DNA of 64,000 bases. It comes from Saccharothrix deserti. GTDB taxonomy: Bacteria > Actinomycetota > Actinomycetes > Mycobacteriales > Pseudonocardiaceae. The translations under genes were made by a program, and so were the position numbers. The DNA is taken from the NCBI RefSeq assembly GCF_009769385.1, contig NZ_VKAB01000026.1:124001-188000 (forward strand), in the 5' to 3' direction. How positions within the stretch are numbered: the stretch's first letter is position 1; every line of letters starts with the position of its first letter. The notes under the pieces were generated by a model. That model saw only the letters and a program-made list of their open reading frames with translations. It was not told where the DNA came from and made no database searches. Positions 43,248-53,145 of this stretch are shown one piece after another.

Positions 43248-44417
43248 ATGGACTACCCGATCGCGCGTCGTCCCGGTTTCGACCCGCCGGCGGAGTTCGC
43301 GTCGTTGCGCTCGCGATCGCCGGTGTGCCCGGTGTCGTTGCGGCACGGCCAGGAGGCGCACCTGGTGACGCGGTACGACGATGTGCGTGCGGTGTTGCGG
43401 GACCACGACCGGTTCAGTTCGGACCCGAGCACGCCGGGTTTCCCGCAGCTGCGGCCGGTGGTGGACCGCAAGGCCGCGCCGGGGAGTTTCCTGGTCACCG
43501 ACCCGCCCGAGCACACCCGGTACCGGCGGATGCTGACCGGTGAGTTCACGGTCCGGCGGATGAACGCCTTGCGGCCCGAGGTGGAGCGCATCACGCGGGA
43601 ACGCCTGGCGGCTCTGCGTTCGGGGCCTCGTCCGGCGGATCTGGTGACGGGGTTCGCGCTGCCCGTGCCGTCGGACGTGATCTGCCTGCTGCTCGGCGTG
43701 CCGGTGTCGGACCAGGAGTTCTTCTCGACCCGGAGCCGGGCCCACCTGAACCGGTCGTTGTCGGCGGAGCAGGTGCAGGCGGCGTTGGACGAGCTGCACG
43801 GGTACTTGGAAGACCTGATCCGCGCCCGCCGTGCGTCGCCGCGGGATGACCTGATCAGCCGCCTGGTGCGGGAGCCGGGGTTGACCGACGAGGAGGCCGT
43901 CGGGATGACCGTGCTGCTGCTCGTCGGTGGTCACGAGACGACCGCGAACTCCATCGCGCTGTCCGTGCTGGCGTTGCAACGGGACCGGGCGCAGTGGGAG
44001 GCGTTGGTCGCCGAGCCCGATCTGGTCGAGAACGCGGTGGAGGAGCTGCTGCGCTACCTCAGTCCCGTGCACCAGGGGGTGGTGCGGGCGGTGGCGGGTG
44101 AGGCGGCGGTCGGCGGGACGGTTCTGGGTGCGGGCGAGGGCGTGATCGCGTCTTTGTCCGCCGCCAACCGCGACCCGGCGGCGTTCCCCGAGCCGGACCG
44201 CCTCGACCTGCGGCGGAACGCCAAGGCGCACCTCGCGTTCGGCAGCGGGGTGCACCAGTGCATCGGGCACCTGTTGGCGCGCTTGGAGATGCACGTCGCC
44301 CTCCGTGCCCTGGTGACTGAACTGCCCACCCTGCGCCTGGCCGTGCCGTTCGAGGACGTCGAGTTCAAGTTCGACGCCCCCATCTACGGCCTCCGGTCAC
44401 TGCCGATCACCTGGTGA
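43248..44417 (+). CDS. Cytochrome P450
   Basis: This 389-residue soluble class I P450 has the oxygen-binding I-helix LLVGGHETTANS, the ExxR motif in VEELLRYLSP, and the heme loop FGSGVHQCIGHLLAR with its cysteine ligand. Its size and layout are like bacterial CYP105/107-type enzymes of secondary metabolism or drug oxidation. ATG 43248 follows AAGG at 9 nt. No ferredoxin or reductase gene is adjacent. A strong hairpin follows the stop. Confidence 0.93.
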   Translation: MDYPIARRPGFDPPAEFASLRSRSPVCPVSLRHGQEAHLVTRYDDVRAVLRDHDRFSSDPSTPGFPQLRPVVDRKAAPGSFLVTDPPEHTRYRRMLTGEFTVRRMNALRPEVERITRERLAALRSGPRPADLVTGFALPVPSDVICLLLGVPVSDQEFFSTRSRAHLNRSLSAEQVQAALDELHGYLEDLIRARRASPRDDLISRLVREPGLTDEEAVGMTVLLLVGGHETTANSIALSVLALQRDRAQWEALVAEPDLVENAVEELLRYLSPVHQGVVRAVAGEAAVGGTVLGAGEGVIASLSAANRDPAAFPEPDRLDLRRNAKAHLAFGSGVHQCIGHLLARLEMHVALRALVTELPTLRLAVPFEDVEFKFDAPIYGLRSLPITW

Positions 44418-44420
44418 GCC

Positions 44421-44458
44421 GAACGGCCGCCCGCGGACCCCACCGCGGGCGGCCGTTC
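44421..44458. terminator. Perfect 16-bp inverted repeat, terminator
   Basis: GAACGGCCGCCCGCGG (44421-44436) pairs perfectly with CCGCGGGCGGCCGTTC (44443-44458) around a 6-nt loop. It starts 3 nt after the P450 stop and faces the convergent sugar operon. Confidence 0.75.
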
Positions 44459-44475
44459 TCCCCTTCCATTCCCCC

Positions 44476-44527
44476 GTGTCCAGTCCCCGTGTCCAGTCCC
44501 CGTGTCCAGTCCCCGTGTCTATTCCCC
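44476..44527. repeat. 13-bp tandem repeat at the operon end
   Basis: The unit GTGTCCAGTCCCC occurs at 44476, 44489 and 44502, followed by a changed copy at 44515-44527 that contains the stop codon of the sugar isomerase gene. Confidence 0.85.
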
Positions 44528-45523
44528 CGTGCTGAACGCGGCGTCGAACGAGGCGGACGGTGGGTCGAACAGGTGTCGTCGGATGAACCCGACGGCCTCC
44601 TCGGCCCCGCGCAGCCGGTCCATGCCGGCGTCTTCCCACTCCACCGAGATCGGTCCGGTGTACCCGATGGCGTTCAACGCCCGGAACGACTCCTCCCACG
44701 GCACGTCGCCGTGCCCGGTCGACACGAAGTCCCAGCCACGCCTCGGATCGGCCCACGCCAGGTGGGAGCCGAGCCGCCCGTTGCGCCCGTCGAACCGCTT
44801 CTTCGTGTCCTTGCAGTCCACGTGGTAGATCCGGTCGGCGAAGTCGAGGATGAAGCCGACCGGGTCGAGGTCCTGCCAGATGAAGTGCGACGGGTCCCAG
44901 TTGAGGCCGAACGCGGGCCGGTTGCCGACCGCGTCCAGCGCGCGCTTGGTCGTCCAGTAGTCGTACGCGATCTCCGACGGGTGCACCTCGTGCGCGAACC
45001 GCACCCCGACCTCGTCGAACACGTCCAGGATCGGGTTCCACCGCCGGGCGAAGTCCTCGTACCCGGCGTCGATCACGGCCTGCGACACGGGCGGGAACAT
45101 CGCCACGTACTTCCAGATCGACGACCCGGTGAAGCCGACGACGGTGTCCACGCCCAGCCGCGCCGCCGCCCGCGCCGTGTCGGCCATCTCCGCGGCAGCA
45201 CGCTCACGCACACCCTCTGGCGAGCCGTCACCCCAGATCCTCGCGGGCAGGATGGCCTGGTGGCGGAAGTCGATCGGGTCGTCGCACACGGCCTGGCCGA
45301 CGAGGTGGTTGGAGATGGCGAACACCTCCAGCCCGTACTGCTTGAGCATCGCGCGCTTGGCGGGCACGTAGTCGTCGTCCGCCAACGCCTTGTCCACCTC
45401 GAAGTGGTCGCCCGAACAGGCGATCTCCAACCCGTCGTAACCCCACCCGGACGCGAGCCGGCACACCTCCTCGAACGGCAGGTCGGCCCACTGGCCGGTG
45501 AACAGCGTGACCGGTCGGCTCAT
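44519..45523 (-). CDS. Sugar phosphate isomerase/epimerase family protein
   Basis: This 334-residue AP-endonuclease-2-like TIM barrel has candidate metal ligands in [26 protein letters not shown] and ISVEWEDAG. The family isomerises or epimerises sugars and inositols. It is the last gene of the ROK-ABC operon, coupled to the Gfo/Idh gene by ATGA. Together they probably oxidise and rearrange the imported sugar. Its stop lies within a 13-bp tandem repeat. Confidence 0.87.
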   Translation of the reverse strand: MSRPVTLFTGQWADLPFEEVCRLASGWGYDGLEIACSGDHFEVDKALADDDYVPAKRAMLKQYGLEVFAISNHLVGQAVCDDPIDFRHQAILPARIWGDGSPEGVRERAAAEMADTARAAARLGVDTVVGFTGSSIWKYVAMFPPVSQAVIDAGYEDFARRWNPILDVFDEVGVRFAHEVHPSEIAYDYWTTKRALDAVGNRPAFGLNWDPSHFIWQDLDPVGFILDFADRIYHVDCKDTKKRFDGRNGRLGSHLAWADPRRGWDFVSTGHGDVPWEESFRALNAIGYTGPISVEWEDAGMDRLRGAEEAVGFIRRHLFDPPSASFDAAFSTGE

Positions 45524-46659
45524 CGGGTTTCTCCAATCGTGGTCCACGTCGACTGCTGCCCGGCACTCTCCTCCACCGCCGCCAGCACCCGCTGCACCCG
45601 CAGGCCGTCGGCGAAGCTCGGCGCGGGGTCGACATCGCCGCCGATGGCCGTCAGGAAGTCCGCCACCTCGTGCGTGAACGTGTGCTCGTAGCCGATCAGG
45701 TGACCGGGCGGCCACCACGCGCCCACGTACGGGTGGTCCGGCTCGGTCACCAGGAGCCGCCGGAACCCGGCCGCCGACCCGTCGTCCTCGGAGAACACCG
45801 ACAGCTCGTTCATCGACTCGAAGTCGAACGCCAGGCTGCCGCGCGTGCCGTTGACCTCCAGCCGCATGGAGTTCTTGCGCCCCAAGGCATACCTGGTCGC
45901 CTCGAACGTGCCCAGCGCGCCGGACGAGAAGCGGGCCAGGAACACGGCCGCGTCGTCCACGGTCACCTCGCCGCGCCCGTCGCCGTCGGGCCGTGAGCGC
46001 ACGAACGTTTCCGTCGTGCCGCTGACCCCGGTGATCAGGTCGCCGGTGACGTACTGGGCGGCGTCCACGATGTGCGCGCCGAGGTCGCCCAAAGCTCCCG
46101 AACCGGCGTGTTCGCGCCGCAGCCGCCACGTCATCGGCGACTCGGGGTCGGACAGCCAGTCCTGCAGGTACACCGCGCGCACGTGCCGGATCTCGCCGAT
46201 CCGGCCTTCCGCGACCAGCTTGCGGGCCAACGCGATCGCGGGCACCCGGCGGTAGTTGAACGCGACCATCGACCGAACGCCCCTGGTCGCCGCCTCGGCC
46301 GCGGCGGCGGCCATCGCCTCGGCCTCGGCCACCGTGTTGGCCAGCGGTTTCTCGCACAGCACGTGCTTGCCGGCGGCGAGCGCGGCGAGCGCGATCTCGG
46401 CGTGCGTGTCGCCGGGGGTGCAGATGTCGACGATGCCGACGTCGTCCCGGGCGACGAGCGCGCGCCAGTCGGTCTCGGCGGCGGCCCAGCCGTACTTGGT
46501 CGCCGCTTCCTTGGTGCGCACCGCGTCACGTCCGCCGAGAACGGCCAGCCGGGGCGTCAGGGGCACGTCGAAGAACCGGTGGACGCTGCGCCAGGCGTGC
46601 GAGTGCACCGCGCCCATGAACGCGTGGCCGACCATGCCCACGCCGATCTCTTCCGTCAT
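45520..46659 (-). CDS. Gfo/Idh/MocA-family sugar or inositol dehydrogenase
   Basis: This 379-residue oxidoreductase has an N-terminal NAD(P)-binding fold ([19 protein letters not shown], a variant of GxGxxG), the signature [13 protein letters not shown] with catalytic Lys, and [13 protein letters not shown] with the active-site His. It oxidises a sugar or cyclitol hydroxyl to the ketone. ATG 46659. It is encoded between the binding protein and the isomerase. Confidence 0.9.
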   Translation of the reverse strand: MTEEIGVGMVGHAFMGAVHSHAWRSVHRFFDVPLTPRLAVLGGRDAVRTKEAATKYGWAAAETDWRALVARDDVGIVDICTPGDTHAEIALAALAAGKHVLCEKPLANTVAEAEAMAAAAAEAATRGVRSMVAFNYRRVPAIALARKLVAEGRIGEIRHVRAVYLQDWLSDPESPMTWRLRREHAGSGALGDLGAHIVDAAQYVTGDLITGVSGTTETFVRSRPDGDGRGEVTVDDAAVFLARFSSGALGTFEATRYALGRKNSMRLEVNGTRGSLAFDFESMNELSVFSEDDGSAAGFRRLLVTEPDHPYVGAWWPPGHLIGYEHTFTHEVADFLTAIGGDVDPAPSFADGLRVQRVLAAVEESAGQQSTWTTIGETR

Positions 46660-46705
46660 CAGCAGCCTTTCGCAGCAGTGTCTTACCCAAAAGGGTCGGA
46701 CCGGG

Positions 46706-47752
46706 TCAGGAGTCGAACCCGACGTCGAGGTACTGGTCGACGTTCTCCTTGGTCACCACGGCGGAGTAGGTGGTGATGGACGCGGGGATGTCGTGTTCGG
46801 CCATGTCGCCGATGCCCTTGGTCTGGCCGAGCAGCCTGGCCAGCGCGATCGCCGAGGACGCCATCGACGGGCTGTAGAGCACGGTCGCCTTGACCACGCC
46901 GCTGTCGGCCTTGATCAGGTCCATCATGTTGCGCGAGCCCGCGCCGCCGACCATGACGAAGTCCTTGCGGCCGGCGCTGTCGATCGCCGCCATCACGCCG
47001 ATGCCCTGGTCGTCGTCGTGGTTCCACAGCGCGTCCAGCTTGGACGCCGACTGGAGCAGGTTGGCCGTCTGCTGCTCGCCCGACTCGGACGTGAACGACG
47101 CCGAGACGCGCGGGCCGACGGAGAAACCGGCGCGCGCCAACGCGTCGCGGAAGCCCTTGCTGCGCTCCTGGGTCAGCGGCAGCGAGTCGATGCCCGCGAT
47201 CTCACCGATGATCGGGTTGCCGATGTTCTTGGCCTTCATCTGCGACACGATGTACTCGCCCGCGTTGACGCCCATCCGGTAGTTGTCGCCGCCGATCCAC
47301 AGCCGGTAGGCGAGCGGGGTGTCGAAGACGCGGTCGACGTTGATGACCGGGATGCCCGCGTCCATCGCCTGGCGGCCGACCTCGGTGAGCGCCTTGCCGT
47401 CGAACGGCAGCACGACCAGCACGTCGACCTTGTCGTTGATCAGCGTCTCGACCTGGCCGATCTGCTGGTTGACGTCGTTGGTGCCCTCGGTGGCCTTGAA
47501 CGTGACGTCGGAGAACCGGTCGGCCTGGGCCTTCGCGTTCTTCGTCATGGCCGCCATCCAGCCGTGGTCGGCGGCGGGCGCGGAGAAGCCGATGGTGACC
47601 TGCTTGCCCGGCTGGGTGTTCTCCCCCGATCCGCCCGCGACGGCGTTCGGCGCGGTGTTGGCGGACTCGTTGGACGTGCACCCCGCGAGGAGTGCCGCGG
47701 TGCCTACGGCGGTGGTGCCCCAGAGGAAGCGGCGGCGGTCTAGTGAGGGCAT
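46706..47752 (-). CDS. Sugar ABC transporter substrate-binding lipoprotein
   Basis: This 348-residue RbsB/YtfQ-like binding protein has a twin-arginine signal (RRRFLWGTTAVGTAALLAGC) with a lipobox cysteine at about residue 25, so it should be exported folded and lipid-anchored. The mature fold shows VTIGFSAPAADHGWMAAM, VDVLVVLPFDGKAL and WNHDDDQGIGV. It captures a monosaccharide for the permease/ATPase encoded upstream. ATG 47752. Confidence 0.92.
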   Translation of the reverse strand: MPSLDRRRFLWGTTAVGTAALLAGCTSNESANTAPNAVAGGSGENTQPGKQVTIGFSAPAADHGWMAAMTKNAKAQADRFSDVTFKATEGTNDVNQQIGQVETLINDKVDVLVVLPFDGKALTEVGRQAMDAGIPVINVDRVFDTPLAYRLWIGGDNYRMGVNAGEYIVSQMKAKNIGNPIIGEIAGIDSLPLTQERSKGFRDALARAGFSVGPRVSASFTSESGEQQTANLLQSASKLDALWNHDDDQGIGVMAAIDSAGRKDFVMVGGAGSRNMMDLIKADSGVVKATVLYSPSMASSAIALARLLGQTKGIGDMAEHDIPASITTYSAVVTKENVDQYLDVGFDS

Positions 47753-47793
47753 GGCTGTCTCCCGGGCGGTGTGTCGGGTTTGGAGGTGCCTCG

Positions 47794-47825
47794 GTGCGTC
47801 AGGGCGTCAGTGCGTCAGTGCGTCA
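47794..47825. repeat. 8-bp tandem repeat inside the ABC operon
   Basis: Four 8-bp units GTGCGTCA (the second reads GGGCGTCA) lie end to end between the permease stop and the binding-protein start. The following sequence is a decayed continuation. Confidence 0.8.
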
Positions 47826-47842
47826 GTGCGAGTGCGCGAGTG

Positions 47843-48847
47843 TCAGGTGGCGTGGGCGCGGCGGCGGGTCGTGGTGCGCTGGAGGAGCACCGCGGCGACG
47901 ATGATCACGCCCTTCGCGATGTTCTGGATGTCGGTGTCGAGGTTGTTCTGGGTGAAGATGTTGCCCACCACGGTGAAGATGAGGACGCCGATCAGCGTGC
48001 CGATCAGCGAACCCCGGCCGCCGCTGAGCAGCGTGCCGCCGATGACGACCGCGGCGATGGCGTCCAACTCGTAGAACATGCCGTTGGTCGAGGCGCCCGA
48101 GGTGGTGCGGGCGACGACCATGAGCGCGGCGATGCCGCAGCACAGTCCGGCGATGCCGTAGACGAGCGCGGTGTGCCGCCGGACGTCGATGCCGGCCAGG
48201 CGGGCTGCTTCGGCGTTGCCGCCGACGGCGAACGTGCGGCGGCCGAACGTGGTGCGGTTGAGCACGACCCAGCCGACCGCGAACACCGCGGCCAGCATCC
48301 AGATCAGCACCGGGATGCCGAGGATGTCGCCCCGGAAGAACGTGGTGAACCCGGTCTCGGTGACCACCTGGGTGCGGCGGCCGGACAACCGTTCGGCCAG
48401 GCCCTTCGCCGACGCGTACATGGCGAGGGTGGCGATGAACGGCACTACCTTCCCGTACGAGATCAGCAGCCCGTTGACCAGGCCGCAGCCCAGGCCGACG
48501 AGCAGCGCGCACAGCACCATCACGACCGGCCCGTAGGACTGGGTGGCGACGGTCGTCATCCACACGCCCGCCAGCGCCACGATCGACCCGACGGACAGGT
48601 CGATGCCGCCGCTGATGATCACGAACGTCATGCCGACGCTGACCACGCCGATCGCCGCGGCCAGCCGCAGCATGGTGGAGATGTTCGCCTCGGTGAGGAA
48701 GCTGTCCGGTCGGGTGGCGTAGCCGACGATGCACAGCACCACCAGCACGCCCAGCAGGCCGGTGAGCCTCAGGTCCAGGTTGCGCCGGTGCTTGGGCCGC
48801 TCCTGGGGCGGGGCGGATTTCGGGTCGAGGACCGTCACGTCGCTCAC
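47843..48847 (-). CDS. Ribose-type sugar ABC transporter permease
   Basis: This 334-residue RbsC-like permease has about 8-10 helices. Its conserved segments are [21 protein letters not shown], the [10 protein letters not shown] coupling loop and [19 protein letters not shown]. It likely forms a homodimeric channel for the binding protein. GTG 48847 overlaps the ATPase stop as GTGA. Confidence 0.93.
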   Translation of the reverse strand: MSDVTVLDPKSAPPQERPKHRRNLDLRLTGLLGVLVVLCIVGYATRPDSFLTEANISTMLRLAAAIGVVSVGMTFVIISGGIDLSVGSIVALAGVWMTTVATQSYGPVVMVLCALLVGLGCGLVNGLLISYGKVVPFIATLAMYASAKGLAERLSGRRTQVVTETGFTTFFRGDILGIPVLIWMLAAVFAVGWVVLNRTTFGRRTFAVGGNAEAARLAGIDVRRHTALVYGIAGLCCGIAALMVVARTTSGASTNGMFYELDAIAAVVIGGTLLSGGRGSLIGTLIGVLIFTVVGNIFTQNNLDTDIQNIAKGVIIVAAVLLQRTTTRRRAHAT

Positions 48848-50373
48848 TGGACCTCCTCGGTCGCGGCACCCTCGGTGATGGCACTGCCCGCCATCACGAT
48901 GTCCAACACGGCGGACTCGGTGAGCTCGTCGGCCCGCCGGTCCGCGACCACCTCGCCGTCGCGCAGCACCAGCACCCGGTCGGCCAGGCCGAGCACCTCG
49001 GCGACCTCGCTGGACACCAGCACCACGGCCACGCCGGCGGCGGCCAGTTCGTGGATCACCCGGTACAGCTCGGCGCGTGCGCCGACGTCCACGCCGCGCG
49101 TCGGCTCGTCCAGCAGGAGCACTTTGCAGCCCCGGACCAGCCAGCGCGCCACGACGGCTTTCTGCTGGTTGCCGCCGGAGAACTCGGCGACCAGCCGGCG
49201 CGGGTCGGCGGGCCGCAGGTCCAGTCGTTCCAGGGTGGCCTTCGAGTCCTTCAGCTCACGGGCCCGGTCCATGAAACCGGCGCGGCTGTAGGCGGGGAGG
49301 CTGGACAGGGTCACGTTGTGCGCGACCGACAGGTCCAGCAGCAGGCCCTGGGCCTTGCGCTCCTCCGGCGCCAGGCCGATGCCCGCCTTGACGGCCGCGA
49401 CGACGCTGCCCGGCTTGACCGGTTTGCCGTCGACCGCGACGTGGCCGGCGTCCGGTTTCCGGGCGCCGAACACGGTTTCCAGGATCTCGCTGCGCCCCGC
49501 GCCGACCAGGCCCGCGATGCCCAGCACCTCTCCCGCGTGCACGTGGAAGCCGATGTCGGAGAACTCGCCCTTGCGGGTCAGGCCGGTGACCGTCAGCACC
49601 TCGCGGGTGGTGTCCACTGTGGACGTTTCGCGGTGCGGGAAGACGGTGTCCACCTTGCGGCCGGACATCAGGTCGACCAGCAGGTCGGTCGGTGTGTGCG
49701 CGGGCAGGTTCGCGGCGACGGTGCGGCCGTCCTTCAGCACGGTGACCCTGGTGCCGATGCGGCGGATCTCCTCCAGGCGGTGGGAGATGTAGAGAACGGC
49801 GACGCCGTCCTTGGTGAGTTCGCCGACGATGCGGAACAGGTTGTCCACCTCGTCGGCGGCCAGGGCGGCGGTCGGCTCGTCCATCACGATGAGCCTGGCG
49901 TCGTGGGCCAGGGCGCGGGCCATGGACACCAGCTGCTGACCGGCGGCGGACAGCCGGCCCACCTCGCGGTCGGGGCTGATCTCCGGGTGACCCAGGCGGG
50001 CCATCAGGGTCCGGGTGTGGTTGCGGGCCGCTTTGCGCCGGGTGAAGCCGAACCTGGTCGGCTCGTGGCCGAGGAAGACGTTCTCCGCGACCGAGATGTC
50101 CGGCACCAGGTCCAGTTCCTGGTACATGGTGGCGATGCCCAGCCGCAACGCGGCCACCGGTGACGGGAGGGTGGCCTTGTCGCCGCGCCAGGTGATCTCG
50201 CCGTCGTCGGGCTGGTGCGCGCCGGAGAGCACCTTGATCAGGGTGGACTTGCCCGCGCCGTTCTGGCCGAGCAGGCAGTGCACCTCACCCTCGGCGACCT
50301 CCAGGTCGACCTGGTCCAGGGCGCGCACGCCGGGGAAGGTCTTGCCGATGCCCGTCATCGTGAGCAGCGTCAT
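48844..50373 (-). CDS. Double-domain sugar ABC transporter ATPase (RbsA/MglA type)
   Basis: This 509-residue protein holds two ABC domains. The first has Walker A GQNGAGKST, signature LSAAGQQ and Walker B LIVMDEPTAAL. The second has a degenerate Walker A (GLVGAGRSE), signature FSGGNQQKAV and Walker B VLLLDEPTRGVDV. This asymmetry is normal for the CUT2 family. ATG 50373 overlaps the ROK stop as ATGA. Confidence 0.95.
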   Translation of the reverse strand: MTLLTMTGIGKTFPGVRALDQVDLEVAEGEVHCLLGQNGAGKSTLIKVLSGAHQPDDGEITWRGDKATLPSPVAALRLGIATMYQELDLVPDISVAENVFLGHEPTRFGFTRRKAARNHTRTLMARLGHPEISPDREVGRLSAAGQQLVSMARALAHDARLIVMDEPTAALAADEVDNLFRIVGELTKDGVAVLYISHRLEEIRRIGTRVTVLKDGRTVAANLPAHTPTDLLVDLMSGRKVDTVFPHRETSTVDTTREVLTVTGLTRKGEFSDIGFHVHAGEVLGIAGLVGAGRSEILETVFGARKPDAGHVAVDGKPVKPGSVVAAVKAGIGLAPEERKAQGLLLDLSVAHNVTLSSLPAYSRAGFMDRARELKDSKATLERLDLRPADPRRLVAEFSGGNQQKAVVARWLVRGCKVLLLDEPTRGVDVGARAELYRVIHELAAAGVAVVLVSSEVAEVLGLADRVLVLRDGEVVADRRADELTESAVLDIVMAGSAITEGAATEEVQ

Positions 50374-51581
50374 GCCACGGTTCCTTCCTGCCGGGCACCT
50401 TCATGTGGACTGTCCTGCTTCGGGGTGCCTTCCTTGACGGGCACGACGGTCGGGTCGTCCAGCACGCGGCGCAGCGCGGCCAGGGCCGCACCCCTCGCGC
50501 CCGCGGCGAAACCGAGGGTGGAGGCGGTGACCGGGGTCTTCCCCTGCTTCTGCGGCGCGACCAGCCAGTCCTGGAGGGCGGCGAAGTAGCCGCCGAGGAC
50601 GATCTTCTGCGGGTTGAGCAGGCTGGTGAGGACCGACAGGCCGGCCGACAGTGCGGCGGCCGTGCGGTGCAGCGCGTCGAGGGTGCGCGCGTCACCGCGT
50701 TCGGCGCGGGTGCGCAGGATGGACATGCGTTCGCCCTGCGCCAGCTCCGGGTTGTGGACCTGGTCGTGGAGCGGCGCGCAGGCGTGCAGGAACGCGTCCA
50801 GGCCCACCTGGGTCTCCCAGCAGCCGCGTGTTCCGCAGGCGCAGTAGGTGCCGCCGAGCGGGTCCAGGACCACGTGGCCGACCTCGCCCGCGCGGTTGTC
50901 CGCGCCGCGCACCAGGACGCCGTTCGCGATGACGCCCGCGGCCACGCTGTGGTCGCCGTGGAGGTAGACGAGGTTGTCGACCGGGTCGGTGTCGTGTTCG
51001 GCGCAGGCGGCGAGGTTGGCCTCGTTGTCGATGTCCAGCCGGGTGATGGGCAGGCCGGTGCGTGCGGCCAGACCGTCCACGACGGCCACGTCGCGCCAGC
51101 GCAGCCGGGTGGCGGTGGCGGTGCCGGTCGTCCGGTCGGCCCGGCCGGGGATGGCGACCGTGACGCCCGCCCAGTCCGCTGTCGCCACGTCCATGAGGGC
51201 TTTCCTGGTCAGGTCGGCCAGTTGGTCGAGGGCGTGCTCCGGGGCGCTGGTGTCGCAGCCCGCCTGCCGGCGGAGGTGGACCTCGCCGGTCAGGTCGGTG
51301 ACGGTCGCGCCGAGGTGGCCGGGGTGGACGTCCAGGCCGATGCCGCAGACGGCGCCGGGGCGTAACCGGATCAGTTGACCGGGTCGGCCCTGGGTGGTCG
51401 TGGTGCCCGCGCGTTGGGTCAGGCCGCGTTGTTCGAGGTTCGTCAGGAGCGGGGAGACGGTGGCCTTGGAGAGGCCTGATCCGGCGGCCAGTTGGGCGCG
51501 GGAGAGGGGGCCTCGGGCGCGGAGCGTGCGCAGGAGGAGGGCGAGGTTGACCTCGCGCCTGCCTTCGGTCTGCGCCTGCAT
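50370..51581 (-). CDS. ROK-family transcriptional regulator of the sugar ABC operon
   Basis: This 403-residue protein has an N-terminal winged helix (GPLSRAQLAAGSGLSKATVSPL) and a sugar-kinase-like ROK domain with EVGHVVLDPLGG and the zinc motif CACGTRGCWE. ROK repressors release DNA when the transported sugar binds. It is the first gene of the operon, so control is autogenous. ATG 51581 is preceded by a 225-bp AT-rich region with a dyad. Confidence 0.92.
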   Translation of the reverse strand: MQAQTEGRREVNLALLLRTLRARGPLSRAQLAAGSGLSKATVSPLLTNLEQRGLTQRAGTTTTQGRPGQLIRLRPGAVCGIGLDVHPGHLGATVTDLTGEVHLRRQAGCDTSAPEHALDQLADLTRKALMDVATADWAGVTVAIPGRADRTTGTATATRLRWRDVAVVDGLAARTGLPITRLDIDNEANLAACAEHDTDPVDNLVYLHGDHSVAAGVIANGVLVRGADNRAGEVGHVVLDPLGGTYCACGTRGCWETQVGLDAFLHACAPLHDQVHNPELAQGERMSILRTRAERGDARTLDALHRTAAALSAGLSVLTSLLNPQKIVLGGYFAALQDWLVAPQKQGKTPVTASTLGFAAGARGAALAALRRVLDDPTVVPVKEGTPKQDSPHEGARQEGTVA

Positions 51582-51697
51582 CGTCTCTCCGACTTCGTTG
51601 AGGGAGTCGATCGAATGAGGTGGTCCAGCTCACGTTCTGGGGTGAGTTGCGGCCGATCCTGGCAGTTGACTGCACGGTCTGACAAGAACTTCGACCC

Positions 51698-51722
51698 ACT
51701 TTTGTCGGTTCGTTGCAAAAGT
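51698..51722. promoter_or_regulatory. Dyad upstream of the ROK-ABC operon
   Basis: ACTTTTG (51698-51704) and CAAAAGT (51716-51722) are perfect 7-bp arms with an 11-bp spacer. Two related direct words, TGACAAGAACTTCG (51680) and TGACAGAAGCTCG (51734), flank it. It is the most AT-rich DNA nearby and fits a ROK operator. Confidence 0.5.
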
Positions 51723-51806
51723 CGGCTGTATTTTGACAGAAGCTCGTAATTGCTTTCGCAAACCCGACTGAGGTGCGCGAACGTTTCGAGGGTGGTGCGA
51801 GTCGGG

Positions 51807-53012
51807 TCAGCCCGCCGGCGAGAAGGCGCGGTCGGTCGCGGACCAGGCGGCGCCGGTCACGCCCGCCAGGTCGCCGAGCTCCGACAGCACGATGGGCAGG
51901 TTGCCCGTGGCCAACGGCAGCGAACGGCGGTAGACGGCGCTGCGCACCTCGGCCAGCAGGGAGTGGCCCAGCCGCGAGACACCGCCGCCGATCACGACCA
52001 TGCCCGGGTTGAGGAAGCTGACCAGCGACGCCACCACGTGCCCGAGCCGCCGGCCGCCTTCGCGCACCAGGTTGGCCGCGGCGAAGTCGCCCGCCGCGGC
52101 GGCGGTGCCGACGTCCTCGGCGGTGAGCACGCCCTTGTCGTGCAGGGCGGTGGCGAGGGCGACGGAACGCCCGCTGCGGGCCAGGGTCGTGGCGTCACGG
52201 GCCAACGCCGCGCCGCCGAAGTAGGCCTCCAGGCACCCGACCTCGCCGCACGCGCAGGCCGGGCCGAAGTCGTCCAGCCTGATGTGCCCGATGTCGCCCG
52301 CGGTGCCTGCCACGCCCCGGTAGACCCGTCCACCGAGGACTATCCCGCAGCCGATGCCGGTGCCGACCTTGACGAAGATCAGGTCTTCGAGGGACCGGGC
52401 GACGCCCGCGTGGCGTTCGCCCAAGGCCATGGCGTTCACGTCGTTGTCCACGGTGACCGGGCAGCCCCAACGGCCGGCCAGCTCGTCCCGCACGGGGTAG
52501 CGGTCCCAGCCGGGCATGATCGGCGGCGCGACCGGCATGCCGTCGCGGAAGCTCACCGGACCCGGCAGGCCGATGCCCGCGCCGATGAGCCTGCCCGGCG
52601 CCTTCGCGTAGACGAGGTCGGCCAGCTCGGCGACCCTGCTCAGCACCTGCGCCGGGCCGCTGCGGACGTCGCAGTCCTCGCTGCGGCTCTCCAGCACCTC
52701 GCACCGGCCGTCGGTGACCGCGACCGTCACCGACGTCGCGCCCACGTCCACACCCAGCACGCGCAGGTCGTCGGCCAGGTGGACCAGCGTCGACCGCCGC
52801 CCGCCCCGGCTCGCGGCCGGTCCGCCGATCTGCACCAGGCCCACGTCCACCAGCCGGGCCAGCTCGGCGGTCAGCTTGGCCCTGGGCAGCTCCAGCCGTT
52901 CGCCCAGCGCTACGCGGGACATCGCGCCCTCGTCGCGGAGCAGCCCCAGCAGCTCCGACTGCCTGCCGGAGACCACCCGCGGCTGCTGGCCGCTGCCCGT
53001 CGCGCTGCTCAT
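51807..53012 (-). CDS. ROK-family transcriptional regulator or sugar kinase-like protein
   Basis: This 401-residue ROK protein has a winged-helix N-terminus (GAMSRVALGERLELPRAKLT), the ATPase motif LGVDVGATSVTVAV, GTGIGCGIVLGG and the zinc site CACGEVGCLE. The phosphotransferase aspartate region PVTVDNDVNAMA is intact, so kinase activity is not excluded. It is only 32% or so alike by eye to the adjacent ROK protein, so it is not a recent duplicate. ATG 53012 has no evident ribosome site and may be leaderless. Confidence 0.88.
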   Translation of the reverse strand: MSSATGSGQQPRVVSGRQSELLGLLRDEGAMSRVALGERLELPRAKLTAELARLVDVGLVQIGGPAASRGGRRSTLVHLADDLRVLGVDVGATSVTVAVTDGRCEVLESRSEDCDVRSGPAQVLSRVAELADLVYAKAPGRLIGAGIGLPGPVSFRDGMPVAPPIMPGWDRYPVRDELAGRWGCPVTVDNDVNAMALGERHAGVARSLEDLIFVKVGTGIGCGIVLGGRVYRGVAGTAGDIGHIRLDDFGPACACGEVGCLEAYFGGAALARDATTLARSGRSVALATALHDKGVLTAEDVGTAAAAGDFAAANLVREGGRRLGHVVASLVSFLNPGMVVIGGGVSRLGHSLLAEVRSAVYRRSLPLATGNLPIVLSELGDLAGVTGAAWSATDRAFSPAG

Positions 53013-53145
53013 GGGACCAATTTACGGCCAGGTGGTCACAGCGCCGGATCCCATCCGCGGACGCCCCGTTCACCACGGCGAAGCTGTGCCGCTGATCCAC
53101 GTCCGATCTTCACGTCGAGCACCTCCGGACGTTCCACCTGCCGGA

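Noticed and set aside
44476-44527. CRISPR array
   Set aside because: The 13-bp units are directly adjacent with no spacers and there are no cas genes.
51807-53012. Recent duplication of the neighbouring ROK gene
   Set aside because: The two proteins share only family motifs and no long identical stretches.
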